DNA of 64,000 bases, taken from Bacillus sp. V5-8f (GTDB lineage: Bacteria; Bacillota; Bacilli; Bacillales; DSM-1321). The DNA lies in contig NZ_PGUW01000015.1 in the NCBI RefSeq assembly GCF_002863565.1, positions 1-64,000 on the forward strand, read 5' to 3'. Within the stretch, counting starts at the first letter, position 1; every line of letters starts with the position of its first letter. Positions 27,274 through 36,364 of this stretch are shown here, piece by piece. The position numbers and the translations under genes were made by a program. The notes beneath the pieces were generated by a model that did no database searches, had not been told where the DNA came from, and saw only the letters and a list, made by a program, of their open reading frames with translations.

Positions 27274-29265
27274 ATGACTACCATCGAAATCGAAAAGCTG
27301 GAACCAAGTGGAGAAAAAAATAACTTTGAGCATCTTTTTAAACCAATTACATTAGGTAACGTCACCATTAAAAATAGAATCGTTTTTCTCCCGCATTTTA
27401 ACGCTCTTGCGGCAGAGGATGGAACACCGACAGAACGCGATGCATTATATTTGGCTGAGCGGGCAAAAGGCGGTGCAGGACTTGTTATTATGTATGCAAT
27501 CGCTTGTTCCCCATCCGGAAAAATGTCAGACCGCTTCTTACATGGTTGGGACCCCAATATTGTTCCAAAGCTTAAAATGTATTCAGAACTTGTTCACGAA
27601 AGCGGCGGAAAGATTTTTGGCCAGATTAATCATGGAGGACACACGACGTTAAAAAATCCACCCGAATTATTATATGCGCCTACTCAAATGCCGGAACCCT
27701 CAAGTCAATTTAATACAAAAGAAATGGAAATTGAAGACATTCATGAGGTGATCGAAGGCTTCGCTAAAACAGCGCTTCATTTTAAGCAGGCCGGCTTTGA
27801 CGGAGTAGAAATTAAAGTAGCACATGACGGTCTGCTGCGTTCATTTGTATCTGAATTTTTTAACCGACGTACAGATGAATATGGCGGGACGTATGAAAAT
27901 AGACTACGTTTGCCATTAGAAGTCATCGCTGCCATAAGGGAACAAGTAGGGGATGAATTCCCTGTAGGCATCCGTCTCTGCCTGGATGAATATACTACAT
28001 GGGGTTACAATCTCGATTATGGCGTCAAGCTTGCAAAAACATTTGAAAAAACAGGCCAAGTTACATATATCAATACCGATGCAGGAACTTTCTCCAGCTT
28101 TCAGATGGAAATACCGCCTGCAGCAGTCCCAAAGGGATTTGCGGTACACATGAGTGCCGCTTTGAAAGAAAATATTAAGCTTCCTGTTGTGGCATTCGGA
28201 CGAATAACAACACCAGAGCAGGCTGAAAAAATATTGGCAGACGGCCAGGCTGATATGATTGGAATGGCTCGACCGCTGATAGCTGACCCTGAGCTTCCAA
28301 ACAAAGCGCTGACCGGAAATGCTGGAGATATAAGAGAGTGTATCAGCTGTAATGATGGATGTATTTATCAGGTTATGCAGGATAAGGCGATCCGCTGTAT
28401 CCATAACCCGGCAGCTGGGCGTGAAAAAACCTTGGGTATTGGCACATTACAGCCGGCTGTTGAAAGAAAAAATGTTGTCGTAATTGGCGGAGGACCTTCA
28501 GGATTAAAGGTAAGTGAAATTGCGGCACTACGTGGCCATCATGTCACCCTTATTGAAAAGACTGACCGATTGGGAGGCCAGCTGCAGCTTGCAAGCACAT
28601 TGCCTTATAGAGATCAACTCATTAAGGTTTCTGATCATCTTGTTAAACGAATCAATCGTTTAGGTGTTCAAGTTATGTACAACTCAGATGCTACCGTTGA
28701 GAGTGTTCTGGCCCTTCAACCTGATGCCATAGTTGTTGCCACTGGTTCGTGCTCCGCACAAATCAATGTACCAGGCTCGGAGCAGGACAATGTTTATAAC
28801 GTTTATGATGTCTTGGAAGCAAGAGCAGTCATTGGGGAGAATGTCTTGATTATTGACGGAGGAGGTCAATTCAAGGGGGGGGGTCTCGCTGAACAGTTAG
28901 CCTCTGAAGGAAAAAACGTCAATATTGTTACCCCATTACTGTATGTAGGCCAAAACTTAGAGCCTAGCAACAGGACGATGCTGTTAGAACGTCTCTCAAA
29001 GATGAATGTAATTATGACTCCTCATCATGCATTGGTAGCAATAAATGGAGATCAGGCAACTATTAGGAATGTGTATTCAAACCAAGAGATAGAACTAAAA
29101 GGATACGATACATTTATTTACATCACATATAATCTTTCCAGACAAGATCTGTATAAGTCATTGAAAGGCAAAATTAATGAAGTATATAGGGTTGGTGATT
29201 CGGTTTCTCCAAGGATGATTGAGCAAGCCATCTGGGAAGGTGAAATGATGGGACGAAAACTTTAG
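27274..29265 (+). CDS. Old-yellow-enzyme-type iron-sulfur flavoprotein oxidoreductase
   Basis: The 663-residue protein combines an FMN-binding TIM barrel (residues 20-345), a 4Fe-4S site with Cys356, Cys359, Cys363 and Cys375 (C-x2-C-x3-C-x11-C) and a FAD/NAD domain with VVVIGGGPSG at about 394-405. This is the architecture of 2,4-dienoyl-CoA reductase, trimethylamine dehydrogenase and N-methylproline/stachydrine demethylases. The usual HGAHGYL stretch reads EIKVAHDGLLRSFVSEFFNRR, closer to demethylase-type members than to dienoyl reductases. Co-expression with a ribose-type importer suggests it acts on the imported ligand. Substrate unknown. Confidence 0.85.
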   Translation: MTTIEIEKLEPSGEKNNFEHLFKPITLGNVTIKNRIVFLPHFNALAAEDGTPTERDALYLAERAKGGAGLVIMYAIACSPSGKMSDRFLHGWDPNIVPKLKMYSELVHESGGKIFGQINHGGHTTLKNPPELLYAPTQMPEPSSQFNTKEMEIEDIHEVIEGFAKTALHFKQAGFDGVEIKVAHDGLLRSFVSEFFNRRTDEYGGTYENRLRLPLEVIAAIREQVGDEFPVGIRLCLDEYTTWGYNLDYGVKLAKTFEKTGQVTYINTDAGTFSSFQMEIPPAAVPKGFAVHMSAALKENIKLPVVAFGRITTPEQAEKILADGQADMIGMARPLIADPELPNKALTGNAGDIRECISCNDGCIYQVMQDKAIRCIHNPAAGREKTLGIGTLQPAVERKNVVVIGGGPSGLKVSEIAALRGHHVTLIEKTDRLGGQLQLASTLPYRDQLIKVSDHLVKRINRLGVQVMYNSDATVESVLALQPDAIVVATGSCSAQINVPGSEQDNVYNVYDVLEARAVIGENVLIIDGGGQFKGGGLAEQLASEGKNVNIVTPLLYVGQNLEPSNRTMLLERLSKMNVIMTPHHALVAINGDQATIRNVYSNQEIELKGYDTFIYITYNLSRQDLYKSLKGKINEVYRVGDSVSPRMIEQAIWEGEMMGRKL

Positions 29266-29424
29266 TTTGGAGCTATTCTTCTAGAATCGCATTTTAATTT
29301 GGGAGCATAGGATGAACTACAAAATATGTGTATATGCTTTATTTTAAACAATAAAGTAACGGTGTATTCAAATCCAACCTACTATATTTTTATGTTAAGC
29401 ATTGAAATCGAGATCCCAGCGATT

Positions 29425-29456
29425 ACCCTACTTCTAACTGAAGTGGGGTTTTTGTT
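29425..29456 (+). terminator. Terminator of the LacI-ABC-oxidoreductase operon
   Basis: ACCCTACTTC pairs with GAAGTGGGGT (one G-U pair) around a five-base loop and is followed by TTTTTGTT. Confidence 0.85.
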
Positions 29457-29609
29457 ATATAATAAATAATCCACTGTATCTGAATACAGTGGATTGCATT
29501 TTAATATTATTTATTTTACTGCTGTCCAGACAATTCTCTTTGAAATATGATTTGCTATACCCTTTGTAGTCTTGAACGATTGGTAAAATAAACAATAATA
29601 GTAATTCAT

Positions 29610-29915
29610 CTATTTCAGCTTGCGTAAGACTTTAAACAAATTAATCACTTCTTCTGGTCCTATATCGTGATTCTCAAAGTAATCAGTTACCTCTCTCCAT
29701 TTTGTTTCTTTAGGAGATTCACTAGTAAAAAACTCATGGATTTGAACTTCTAGAATATCTGCCAGGTTGTAAAGAAAGAAAACACTCGGAATAGCTTCGC
29801 CACTTTCTAGCTGTGAAACGTAACCATTTGTTAATTCTAAGGTAGCGGCTAGCTGCTCCTTTGTAAGTCCCTTGTCTAGTCTTATCTGTTTAATTCTTTC
29901 TCCGATGTTATACAT
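29610..29915 (-). CDS. XRE-family transcriptional regulator
   Basis: A 101-residue protein with an N-terminal Cro/C1-type helix-turn-helix (IGERIKQIRLDKGLTKEQLAATLELTNGYVSQLESGEAIPS, residues 3-43) and a short C-terminal helical part (VTDYFENHDIGPEEVINLFKVLRKLK). The size resembles SinR-type regulators, but the C-terminal part does not clearly match SinR. ATG 29915 gives the normal MYNIGERI start; an in-frame ATG at 29927 is possible. It is a single gene, and its targets are unknown. Confidence 0.8.
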   Translation of the reverse strand: MYNIGERIKQIRLDKGLTKEQLAATLELTNGYVSQLESGEAIPSVFFLYNLADILEVQIHEFFTSESPKETKWREVTDYFENHDIGPEEVINLFKVLRKLK

Positions 29916-29927
29916 AACACACCACAT

Positions 29928-30587
29928 ACCTTTTTTTGTTTTAAAGTTGTTTCGCTTTAAACTTATTATAAAATTGTTATTTTAAAAGTCCATAAATATT
30001 CACCATTTATAACCTGAATCCTTTCAGTCATTTATAGGGTGAGTTAAAACTATTAAATGATACACTTTAAATCGAACATATGCCCCATTCAGAGAAAATT
30101 AGAAAATGAAATCGATGTATTTTGCTCTGTATAATTGATTTGATAGCTGTACCCCGAAAAAACCTTCAATAGTAATTCAATTGTGATTATTTCGTCCGCT
30201 AATACCCCACAATTAGAGTAGAACATATCGTCATCCAGTGGTCCTTCATCTTTATACATCTTTTAAAAGTTTCAACATGTTTTTACTGTTTTATGTAGAT
30301 GAAACCTATTTCCATATTGTTCACCCATGCCGGGAGCACTAAGAAGAACTGCGCAGTGATAGCATTGTGCGTTAATATAACATTCCAACGGAGGAATAGA
30401 GAAACAAATAGAAGCCGATCGTTTAAAACAGGAAAAACGACAGCAAGAAACTGCAATATAAGGTTTGTGTGTCAAGATCTGGCAGTTGGTGTAATCTGTG
30501 TTAAAAGTCTTATAACATTCGCGAATTTTAATTTATTGAAATTTTCTTTCAATTACAATTTAATTATGGTAATATGAAACAAAATTA
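29928..30587. other. Long divergent intergenic region
   Basis: No gene is supported over about 660 bases. It lies between an XRE regulator on the minus strand and the XRE-cupin regulator on the plus strand, so both promoters should be here. The DNA is A/T-rich, with open stretches in both strands that lack ribosome sites. Confidence 0.35.
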
Positions 30588-30636
30588 CAGTATTACTAGA
30601 ATTTTTACAAAATAATAAATATTTTCTGTAATACTG
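30588..30636. promoter_or_regulatory. Inverted repeat ahead of the XRE-cupin gene
   Basis: CAGTATTAC (30588-30596) and GTAATACTG (30628-30636) are perfect inverted copies, 40 bases centre to centre, about four helical turns. They lie 60-107 bases upstream of the regulator gene and may be its autoregulatory operator or flank its promoter. Confidence 0.45.
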
Positions 30637-30694
30637 ACTATAGTTTTATAGAACAAAAGCGGGAATATTGAGTCTTGCATAAAAGGAGCATGGT

Positions 30695-31237
30695 ATGGAT
30701 GAAATCTACCAAAAGATAAAGGATTTGAGGGTCAAAAATGGTTTGACGCTTAAGGAGCTGAGCGAGAAGTCAGAGCTTTCTGTTAGCTTCCTGTCACAAG
30801 TGGAAAGAGGGGCCTCCTCCTTGGCGATTACGTCATTAAAGAAAATTGCGGATGCGCTGCAGGTGAATATTACCGAGTTTTTTGAGGATTACTCGAATGC
30901 CAATTACATAATCAAGGAAAGTGAACAAAAGCCTTTTCAAATAGAAGGTTCTCAGTTTACATATACCCGGTTAAGCGGGGAATTCCAGGGAAGAAATATT
31001 GAACCGCTCCTGGTAACCTTGGCGCCGAATCAGAAACAGACCCAGAATTATAGCCATCCTGGCGAAGAGTTTTATTATGTCCTAAAGGGTGGAGCGCTTT
31101 TTAATGTGGATGGAAAAGAATATTTTGTCCGAAAAGGGGATTCGATTCATTTTCCTTCAACATGCGCTCACTTTGTCGAAAATCCTTTAAATGATGAAAC
31201 AACCTTATTATGCGTGTTGACACCGGTTATTTTCTGA
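30695..31237 (+). CDS. XRE-cupin transcriptional regulator
   Basis: The 180-residue regulator has an XRE helix-turn-helix (residues 6-60, KIKDLRVKNGLTLKELSEKSELSVSFLSQVERGASS) and a C-terminal cupin_2 domain (about 105-178) with HPGEEFYYVLKGGALFNVDGKEYFVRKGDSIHFPSTCAHFVEN. Such PuuR-like proteins sense small molecules in the cupin barrel and control amine or amino-acid catabolism. AAAAGGAGCA precedes ATG 30695. It lies 39 bases upstream of hyuA and reads the same way, so it is probably the operon's own regulator. Confidence 0.88.
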   Translation: MDEIYQKIKDLRVKNGLTLKELSEKSELSVSFLSQVERGASSLAITSLKKIADALQVNITEFFEDYSNANYIIKESEQKPFQIEGSQFTYTRLSGEFQGRNIEPLLVTLAPNQKQTQNYSHPGEEFYYVLKGGALFNVDGKEYFVRKGDSIHFPSTCAHFVENPLNDETTLLCVLTPVIF

Positions 31238-31276
31238 CCGTGCTAGAGAAAGAGTTTACCAGAAAGGTGGATTATT

Positions 31277-33322
31277 ATGAGAGTAGCAACCGATATTGGC
31301 GGTACATTTACAGACCTGGTCTACGTGTTAGAGGATGGGGAAATTGGAGTGGCAAAGAGCCATACAACCCCTCCCAATTTTGAAAAAGGGGTCATCGATG
31401 TTATCGAAAAGAGCGGCATCGACCAGACGGCGATCAAAACCTTCATACATGGCACAACTGTCATTATTAACGCCTTAACAGAAAGGAAGGGTGTTAAAAC
31501 CGGCCTGATTACGACGAAGGGCTTCCGGGATGTACTTGAAATTGCAAGAGGGAACAGGCCTGATCTTTTTAATGTTCGCTATCAAAAACCAATTCCATTT
31601 GTAGATCGGTATCTACGAAAGGAAGTTGACGAGCGTCTGAACTATAAAGGGGAAGTAGTTACCCCATTGGATATTGAGCAGCTCAAGGAAATCATTGAAT
31701 ACTTCAAACAAGAGGGAGTCGAAGCAATAGCCGTTTCATATTTACATTCGTATGTAAATTCTTCCCATGAACAGGAAACAGTCGAACTGATTAAAGAATT
31801 GTGGCCTGAAGTAGCTGTAACTGCCTCCTATGAGGTGACTAAAGAATGGCGTGAATACGAAAGGACAAGTACGGCTGTCTTTAATTCATATGTAAAGCCA
31901 ATTGCTGCTTCCTATGTAGATCGCCTTCATGGAAAACTGCTGGAGGGCAAAACGGAAAGCCAGAACTACATCATGCAATCAAATGGAGGAACAACTACGT
32001 TTGATAGTGCCAAGCAAACGCCTATTAACATGGTTGAATCTGGTCCTGTAGCAGGCATTTACGGGGCAGCCGTCCTGGGTGAAATTTTGGGCGAGGAAAA
32101 TATTATCGCATTTGATATTGGAGGTACAACAGCGAAATGCTCCCTCATTAATAAAGGGGAGGTAAAGGTATCTACAGACTATTTCATTGAAAAAAATGAA
32201 CGGAATGCTGGCTACCCTATCAAGGTTCCAGTTGTCGACATCGTGGAAATCGGAAATGGCGGCGGTTCTATCGCATGGATCGATGATGCAGGATCACTAA
32301 AAGTAGGTCCTCAATCAGCAGGGGCAGTACCGGGTCCGGTAGCATACGGCCAAGGCGGTACAGAACCTACTACAACTGATGCTAACCTTTTAACTGGGCG
32401 CCTTTCGCCGGAAAACTTTGACTTTGAGGTGGATTTAGAACAAGTTAAAGATGCGATAAAGGAAAAAGTAGCGGAGCATTATGAATTATCCGTTGAAGAA
32501 GCAGCACTTGGCATCATTCGGATCGCCAACTCTAACATGTTGAATGCATTAAAGTTGATTTCCATTAGAAAAGGTCACAATCCAAAAGATTTTACCCTTG
32601 TGGCTTTTGGCGGCGGCGGCTCCATGCATGCAACAGCATTGGCCAAAGAATTGGGCGTTAAGAAGGTGATTGTTCCGGTGGCATCCTCCGTCTTCTCGGC
32701 TTGGGGAATGCTTATGACAGACTTGCGACATGACTATATTCAAACCTATATCAAGAGTCTGGCGAATACGGAAGCAGGAGTGCTGAATAAAGAGTGGGAC
32801 AAGTTGGAATCAAAAGCCTACCAGCAATATAAAGCAGAAGGGATGGAAGAAAGCAGCGTAGTCTTTTCCCGTTTTGCTGATATGAGATACACCGGACAGG
32901 AACATACGGTAAAGGTACCTGTGCCAGGAGGAAACTGGACTAGCGAAACGATTGCAGATGTTATAGGACGCTTCGGACAACTTCATGAGCAAAACTACAC
33001 CTTCAAACTAGATGGTACGGATGTTGAAATTGTCAATCTTCATTTAACCGCATTTGGTAAGGTAGTTAAACCGCAATTAAAACAGATCGGTGGAGAAAAC
33101 AAGCCTGCAGAAGAAGCATTAAAAGAAACGCGTCCTGTTTATTACGAAGAAATTGGCTGGGTTAAAACCAATGTATACAACCGTCAGTTATTAGGCTCAG
33201 GTGCAAAAATTCAGGGGCCGGCGATCGTGGAAGAACAATCAGCTGTAACGGTATTATACCCTGGCCAGAGTGTGGCAGTTGATTCTTATGGAAATTTAAT
33301 CATTGATACAGGGGTGGAGTAA
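31277..33322 (+). CDS. Hydantoinase/oxoprolinase family protein, A subunit
   Basis: The 681-residue protein belongs to the HyuA family of ATP-dependent ring-opening or carboxylating enzymes (N-methylhydantoinase, 5-oxoprolinase, acetone and acetophenone carboxylases). It has the actin-like ATPase motifs VATDIGGTFTDLVY at the N-terminus and FDIGGTTAKCSLI in the middle, the HGTTVIINALTERKG stretch and a C-terminal beta-rich domain. It works with the B subunit, whose gene begins one base after the stop. ATP-dependent cleavage of a cyclic amide or lactam is the most likely reaction; the substrate cannot be fixed. Confidence 0.9.
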   Translation: MRVATDIGGTFTDLVYVLEDGEIGVAKSHTTPPNFEKGVIDVIEKSGIDQTAIKTFIHGTTVIINALTERKGVKTGLITTKGFRDVLEIARGNRPDLFNVRYQKPIPFVDRYLRKEVDERLNYKGEVVTPLDIEQLKEIIEYFKQEGVEAIAVSYLHSYVNSSHEQETVELIKELWPEVAVTASYEVTKEWREYERTSTAVFNSYVKPIAASYVDRLHGKLLEGKTESQNYIMQSNGGTTTFDSAKQTPINMVESGPVAGIYGAAVLGEILGEENIIAFDIGGTTAKCSLINKGEVKVSTDYFIEKNERNAGYPIKVPVVDIVEIGNGGGSIAWIDDAGSLKVGPQSAGAVPGPVAYGQGGTEPTTTDANLLTGRLSPENFDFEVDLEQVKDAIKEKVAEHYELSVEEAALGIIRIANSNMLNALKLISIRKGHNPKDFTLVAFGGGGSMHATALAKELGVKKVIVPVASSVFSAWGMLMTDLRHDYIQTYIKSLANTEAGVLNKEWDKLESKAYQQYKAEGMEESSVVFSRFADMRYTGQEHTVKVPVPGGNWTSETIADVIGRFGQLHEQNYTFKLDGTDVEIVNLHLTAFGKVVKPQLKQIGGENKPAEEALKETRPVYYEEIGWVKTNVYNRQLLGSGAKIQGPAIVEEQSAVTVLYPGQSVAVDSYGNLIIDTGVE

Positions 33323-33323
33323 G

Positions 33324-35066
33324 ATGGCACAAATGAAAACAAAGGTTGACCCATTTACACTCGAGATTGTGAAGGATTCGTTAATCGCGATTGGTGAAGA
33401 GATGTTTATTGCGCTTGCCAGAACCTCCATGAGTCCGATCATTTACGAGACGCTGGATTATGCAAGTGGTTTATTGGATTCAAAAGGGCAGCTTCTTACC
33501 CAGGGCAACGGGGTAACAGGGTTTATTGGCATGCTTTCATTTATGGTGCGGACAACCATTGACAAGTTCGGTGATCAATTGAAACCAGGGGACATCATTA
33601 TCATTAATGATCCATATGGGGGAGGAGGCTCCCACCTTTCGGATGTCGGACTGGTTATGCCGATTTTCCATGATGGCGAGATTGTTGCTTTCTCTGCCAA
33701 CAAAGCGCACTGGACGGAAGTTGGAGGGAAGGATCCTGGTTCTTTCAGTAATGATGCGACAGAAATCTTCCAGGAAGGATTGCAGTTCCCTTGTGTAAAA
33801 CTTTTCAGTGAAGGGACAGTGAACGACTCATTAATTGATATCATTCGTTCCAATGTCCGATTCCCTGATCTTTCTTTGGGTGATTTATGGGCACAGGTTG
33901 CCGCTCTCAGAACAGGCGATAAAAGGGTGAAAGAGCTATGTGACAAATATGGCAAAGAAGTCTTGAAGGATTCAGTGAATCATTTGCTCGATCACGGGGA
34001 ACAAATTGCTAGGAAAGAACTAGCTAAGCTTCCTAAGGGTATATTTGAAGCAGAAGATTTTATCGATGATGATGGGTTTAAGAACGGCCCATTTAAAATC
34101 AAGGTAAAAGTGACGATAACCGTTGAAAAATTCATCGCTGATTTCCGCGGGAGTTCCCCACAGGTACCTGGACCGATAAATTGTTCGTACACCGCCCTTG
34201 TTTCAGCTGTAAGAGCGATTTTCCTTGCGATCACAAATCCTACCCAGGATGCGAATGACGGCGTCTTCCGTTTGCTCGAGGTCATTACCGACGAACGTTC
34301 TGTTTTGTCAGCCGAACGCCCGGCACCTGTATCGATTTACTGGGAAAGTATGTTTGGTGGAGCCGACCTGATTTGGAAAGCACTCGCCCCTGTAATGCCT
34401 GACCGTCTATCAGCTGGACATTTGCTATCCGTTTGCTCTGTTGTTTTATCTGGCCTACATCAGGATACCAATTCACCGTTTCTTATTGTTGAACCTTCAG
34501 TAGGCGGATGGGGTGCAGCTGAAGGGCAGGATGGTGCAAGAGGACAATTCTGTTTTGGTGACGGTGAAACGTATAATGTTCCTGTTGAGGTTGCTGAAAC
34601 ACGATATGGTGTCATGATTGATGAATACAGTCTTCGAACTGATGGAGCAGGAGCAGGAGAATACATCGGTGGTGCCGGTGTAATCCGTTCATATAGAGCC
34701 ATGACAGACAACCAGACCGTCTCTGCTACATTTGGCAGAAATCAATTCATGCCTTGGGGCGTAGGTGATGCTAACGAAGGATCTGCAAATGAATTCATCA
34801 TTGAAAAAGCAAATGGTGAAGTGGACGGACCGTTTGGAATCTACCCAAGATATCCGTTAAACAGAGGCGATGTCGTGAAACTGATGACGGCAACAGGCGG
34901 AGGGTATGGGCACCCATTTGACCGTCCTGCTGAAAAAGTGGCGCTTGATGCGAAAAATGGCTATATCACTATTGAACAAGCAAAAATGGATTATGGTGTG
35001 CTAGTCCACTGTGTATCTTTTGCTGTTGAAGGAATTACAGAAGAAAGGCAAAAAAGGGGGGCGTAA
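33324..35066 (+). CDS. Hydantoinase B/oxoprolinase family protein, B subunit
   Basis: The 580-residue partner subunit contains the HyuB signature FTLEIVKDSLIAIGEEMFIALARTSMSPIIYE and the Gly-rich metal-site segment GDIIIINDPYGGGGSHLSDVG (about 89-110), and ends in TATGGGYGHPFDRP. ATG 33324 is used, one base after the hyuA stop and behind GGGGTGGAG; an earlier in-frame start would run into hyuA. It forms the heteromer with the A subunit. The cupin gene follows after two bases. Confidence 0.9.
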   Translation: MAQMKTKVDPFTLEIVKDSLIAIGEEMFIALARTSMSPIIYETLDYASGLLDSKGQLLTQGNGVTGFIGMLSFMVRTTIDKFGDQLKPGDIIIINDPYGGGGSHLSDVGLVMPIFHDGEIVAFSANKAHWTEVGGKDPGSFSNDATEIFQEGLQFPCVKLFSEGTVNDSLIDIIRSNVRFPDLSLGDLWAQVAALRTGDKRVKELCDKYGKEVLKDSVNHLLDHGEQIARKELAKLPKGIFEAEDFIDDDGFKNGPFKIKVKVTITVEKFIADFRGSSPQVPGPINCSYTALVSAVRAIFLAITNPTQDANDGVFRLLEVITDERSVLSAERPAPVSIYWESMFGGADLIWKALAPVMPDRLSAGHLLSVCSVVLSGLHQDTNSPFLIVEPSVGGWGAAEGQDGARGQFCFGDGETYNVPVEVAETRYGVMIDEYSLRTDGAGAGEYIGGAGVIRSYRAMTDNQTVSATFGRNQFMPWGVGDANEGSANEFIIEKANGEVDGPFGIYPRYPLNRGDVVKLMTATGGGYGHPFDRPAEKVALDAKNGYITIEQAKMDYGVLVHCVSFAVEGITEERQKRGA

Positions 35067-35068
35067 GG

Positions 35069-35398
35069 ATGGAAGTGTTGAAAATTGACAAAGTGGATGT
35101 TGATCCACTTTCTGCTGTACCAATGCGAAACCTTTTCGAAAAGATGAATGTGAGCGGAAATTTAAAGATGGGTACTGTATCAATTCCTGCAGGGAAGCGT
35201 GTTCCTGTTGAAGGGGTCTCCAAGCACACAGAAAATGAATATTCCATTATTGTAAAAGGCTCCCTTGCTGTGGAGAGCGGCGGTACTACTTACCGTATAT
35301 CTAGTGGAGACGCCACATTTATTCCAGCAGGCGAAGAGCATATTGCTTTCAATGATGGTGAAGAAGATTGTGAGATTATTTGGGTGCTGGTTGGGTGA
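35069..35398 (+). CDS. Small cupin-domain protein
   Basis: A 109-residue single-cupin protein with the two cupin motifs GVSKHTENEYSIIVKGSLAVESG and FIPAGEEHIAFNDGEEDCEIIWVL, whose His and Glu residues could bind a metal. It follows hyuB by two bases, behind AAAAAGGGGGGCGTAAGG, so it belongs to the hydantoinase operon. It may be an accessory isomerase or a ligand-binding protein. Confidence 0.85.
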   Translation: MEVLKIDKVDVDPLSAVPMRNLFEKMNVSGNLKMGTVSIPAGKRVPVEGVSKHTENEYSIIVKGSLAVESGGTTYRISSGDATFIPAGEEHIAFNDGEEDCEIIWVLVG

Positions 35399-35424
35399 GG
35401 TTGATTATTTAGGTTTTACATGTG

Positions 35425-35472
35425 ACAAACCTGGTGTCTGCATTAAAAACTGACATCAGGTTTGTTCTTTTT
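35425..35472 (+). terminator. Terminator of the hydantoinase operon
   Basis: ACAAACCTGGTGTC pairs with GACATCAGGTTTGT (one G-U pair) and is followed by TCTTTTTT. Confidence 0.9.
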
Positions 35473-35623
35473 TATAGAGAAATAAATTTCACATCTGCAA
35501 CCATCAAAATGAGCACCTACTGGAAATTCAGTATCTATATGCTTTTTGATTGGCTTTAAATTTTCATCATTCCTGTACAATAAAAATGAAACGATTTAAT
35601 AAGAGTGCGTGGATGTTATACGA

Positions 35624-35660
35624 ACAAAAAAGATAGCGGCTCAAAAGGTCACTATCTTTT
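35624..35660 (-). terminator. Terminator of the sortase gene
   Basis: On the minus strand CAAAAGATAG pairs with CTATCTTTT, and the downstream arm continues into TTTTTGTT. It lies ten bases past the sortase stop codon. Confidence 0.8.
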
Positions 35661-35669
35661 GTGGATTTC

Positions 35670-36299
35670 TCATTGAATTAGTATCGCTTGTATTACATAT
35701 CGCTCAGGCGCATTTCCTACATAATTAAAGGGATAACAGGTGGTTAGCGTCAATGTAGGTTCTCCTTTTTTTACAATCACAGATCGGTCATTTTTTTCCG
35801 TTATAAATATGTTTTGGATAGTATACGTGAATAGGCTGCCATCATACTCCACGTTAAGGACGTCTCCTTCCTTTAGCTCATGAAGATTGTAGAATACTGT
35901 ATCCCGGTGTCCGCTTAGGACAGTATGGCCGCCGCCTTTCGGCGTTGTTGTTAAGTTACTGACAAACATGCCCACACCCCTTTTCAGGACATCTGCGTCA
36001 GTTCCCCAGTATACTGAATATTTTTGGCCGATTTTTGGAATCACGAGCATGGCCACCTGTTCTCCTTTTGGGTAGTGCATAGATGTAGATGAGGTTTGCT
36101 TGACGTAAGGGGCTTCTTGCTCGTTTAAGTCTGAAACCTTAATATCCTCATGTACTGCTTTTTCTATCTTTTGATATTTCTTCAGTTCCTTGTTGTCCAG
36201 ATTTTCAGCAGCTGAACGGCCAGTGTGCCACTCTAGAGAGAAATAAGCCCCAACTATCAAACCTGCAAGCATTAAGGAAATTCCTATCCATCGTGTCAT
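35670..36299 (-). CDS. Class D sortase
   Basis: This 209-residue membrane-anchored transpeptidase has an N-terminal anchor helix (residues 4-23) and the sortase barrel with His131 (VLSGHRDT), Cys188 (TLTTCYPF) and Arg200 (APERYVI), the full catalytic triad. The motif set and length are those of class D sortases of Bacilli, which attach proteins with LPNTA-like signals to peptidoglycan, often during sporulation. The neighbour encoded directly upstream ends in MPDTA plus a membrane helix and is probably its substrate. The two genes are 65 bases apart on the same strand. Confidence 0.92.
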   Translation of the reverse strand: MTRWIGISLMLAGLIVGAYFSLEWHTGRSAAENLDNKELKKYQKIEKAVHEDIKVSDLNEQEAPYVKQTSSTSMHYPKGEQVAMLVIPKIGQKYSVYWGTDADVLKRGVGMFVSNLTTTPKGGGHTVLSGHRDTVFYNLHELKEGDVLNVEYDGSLFTYTIQNIFITEKNDRSVIVKKGEPTLTLTTCYPFNYVGNAPERYVIQAILIQ

Positions 36300-36364
36300 T
36301 CTTTTGTCTCCTTACATGTAAAGAAGGCGACAGGCTGCCCTGTCGTCTTCCTATAATTAATCAT

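Noticed and set aside
28101-28404. Minus-strand reading frames inside the flavoprotein gene
   Set aside because: They mirror the codon pattern of a conserved enzyme and have no start signals.
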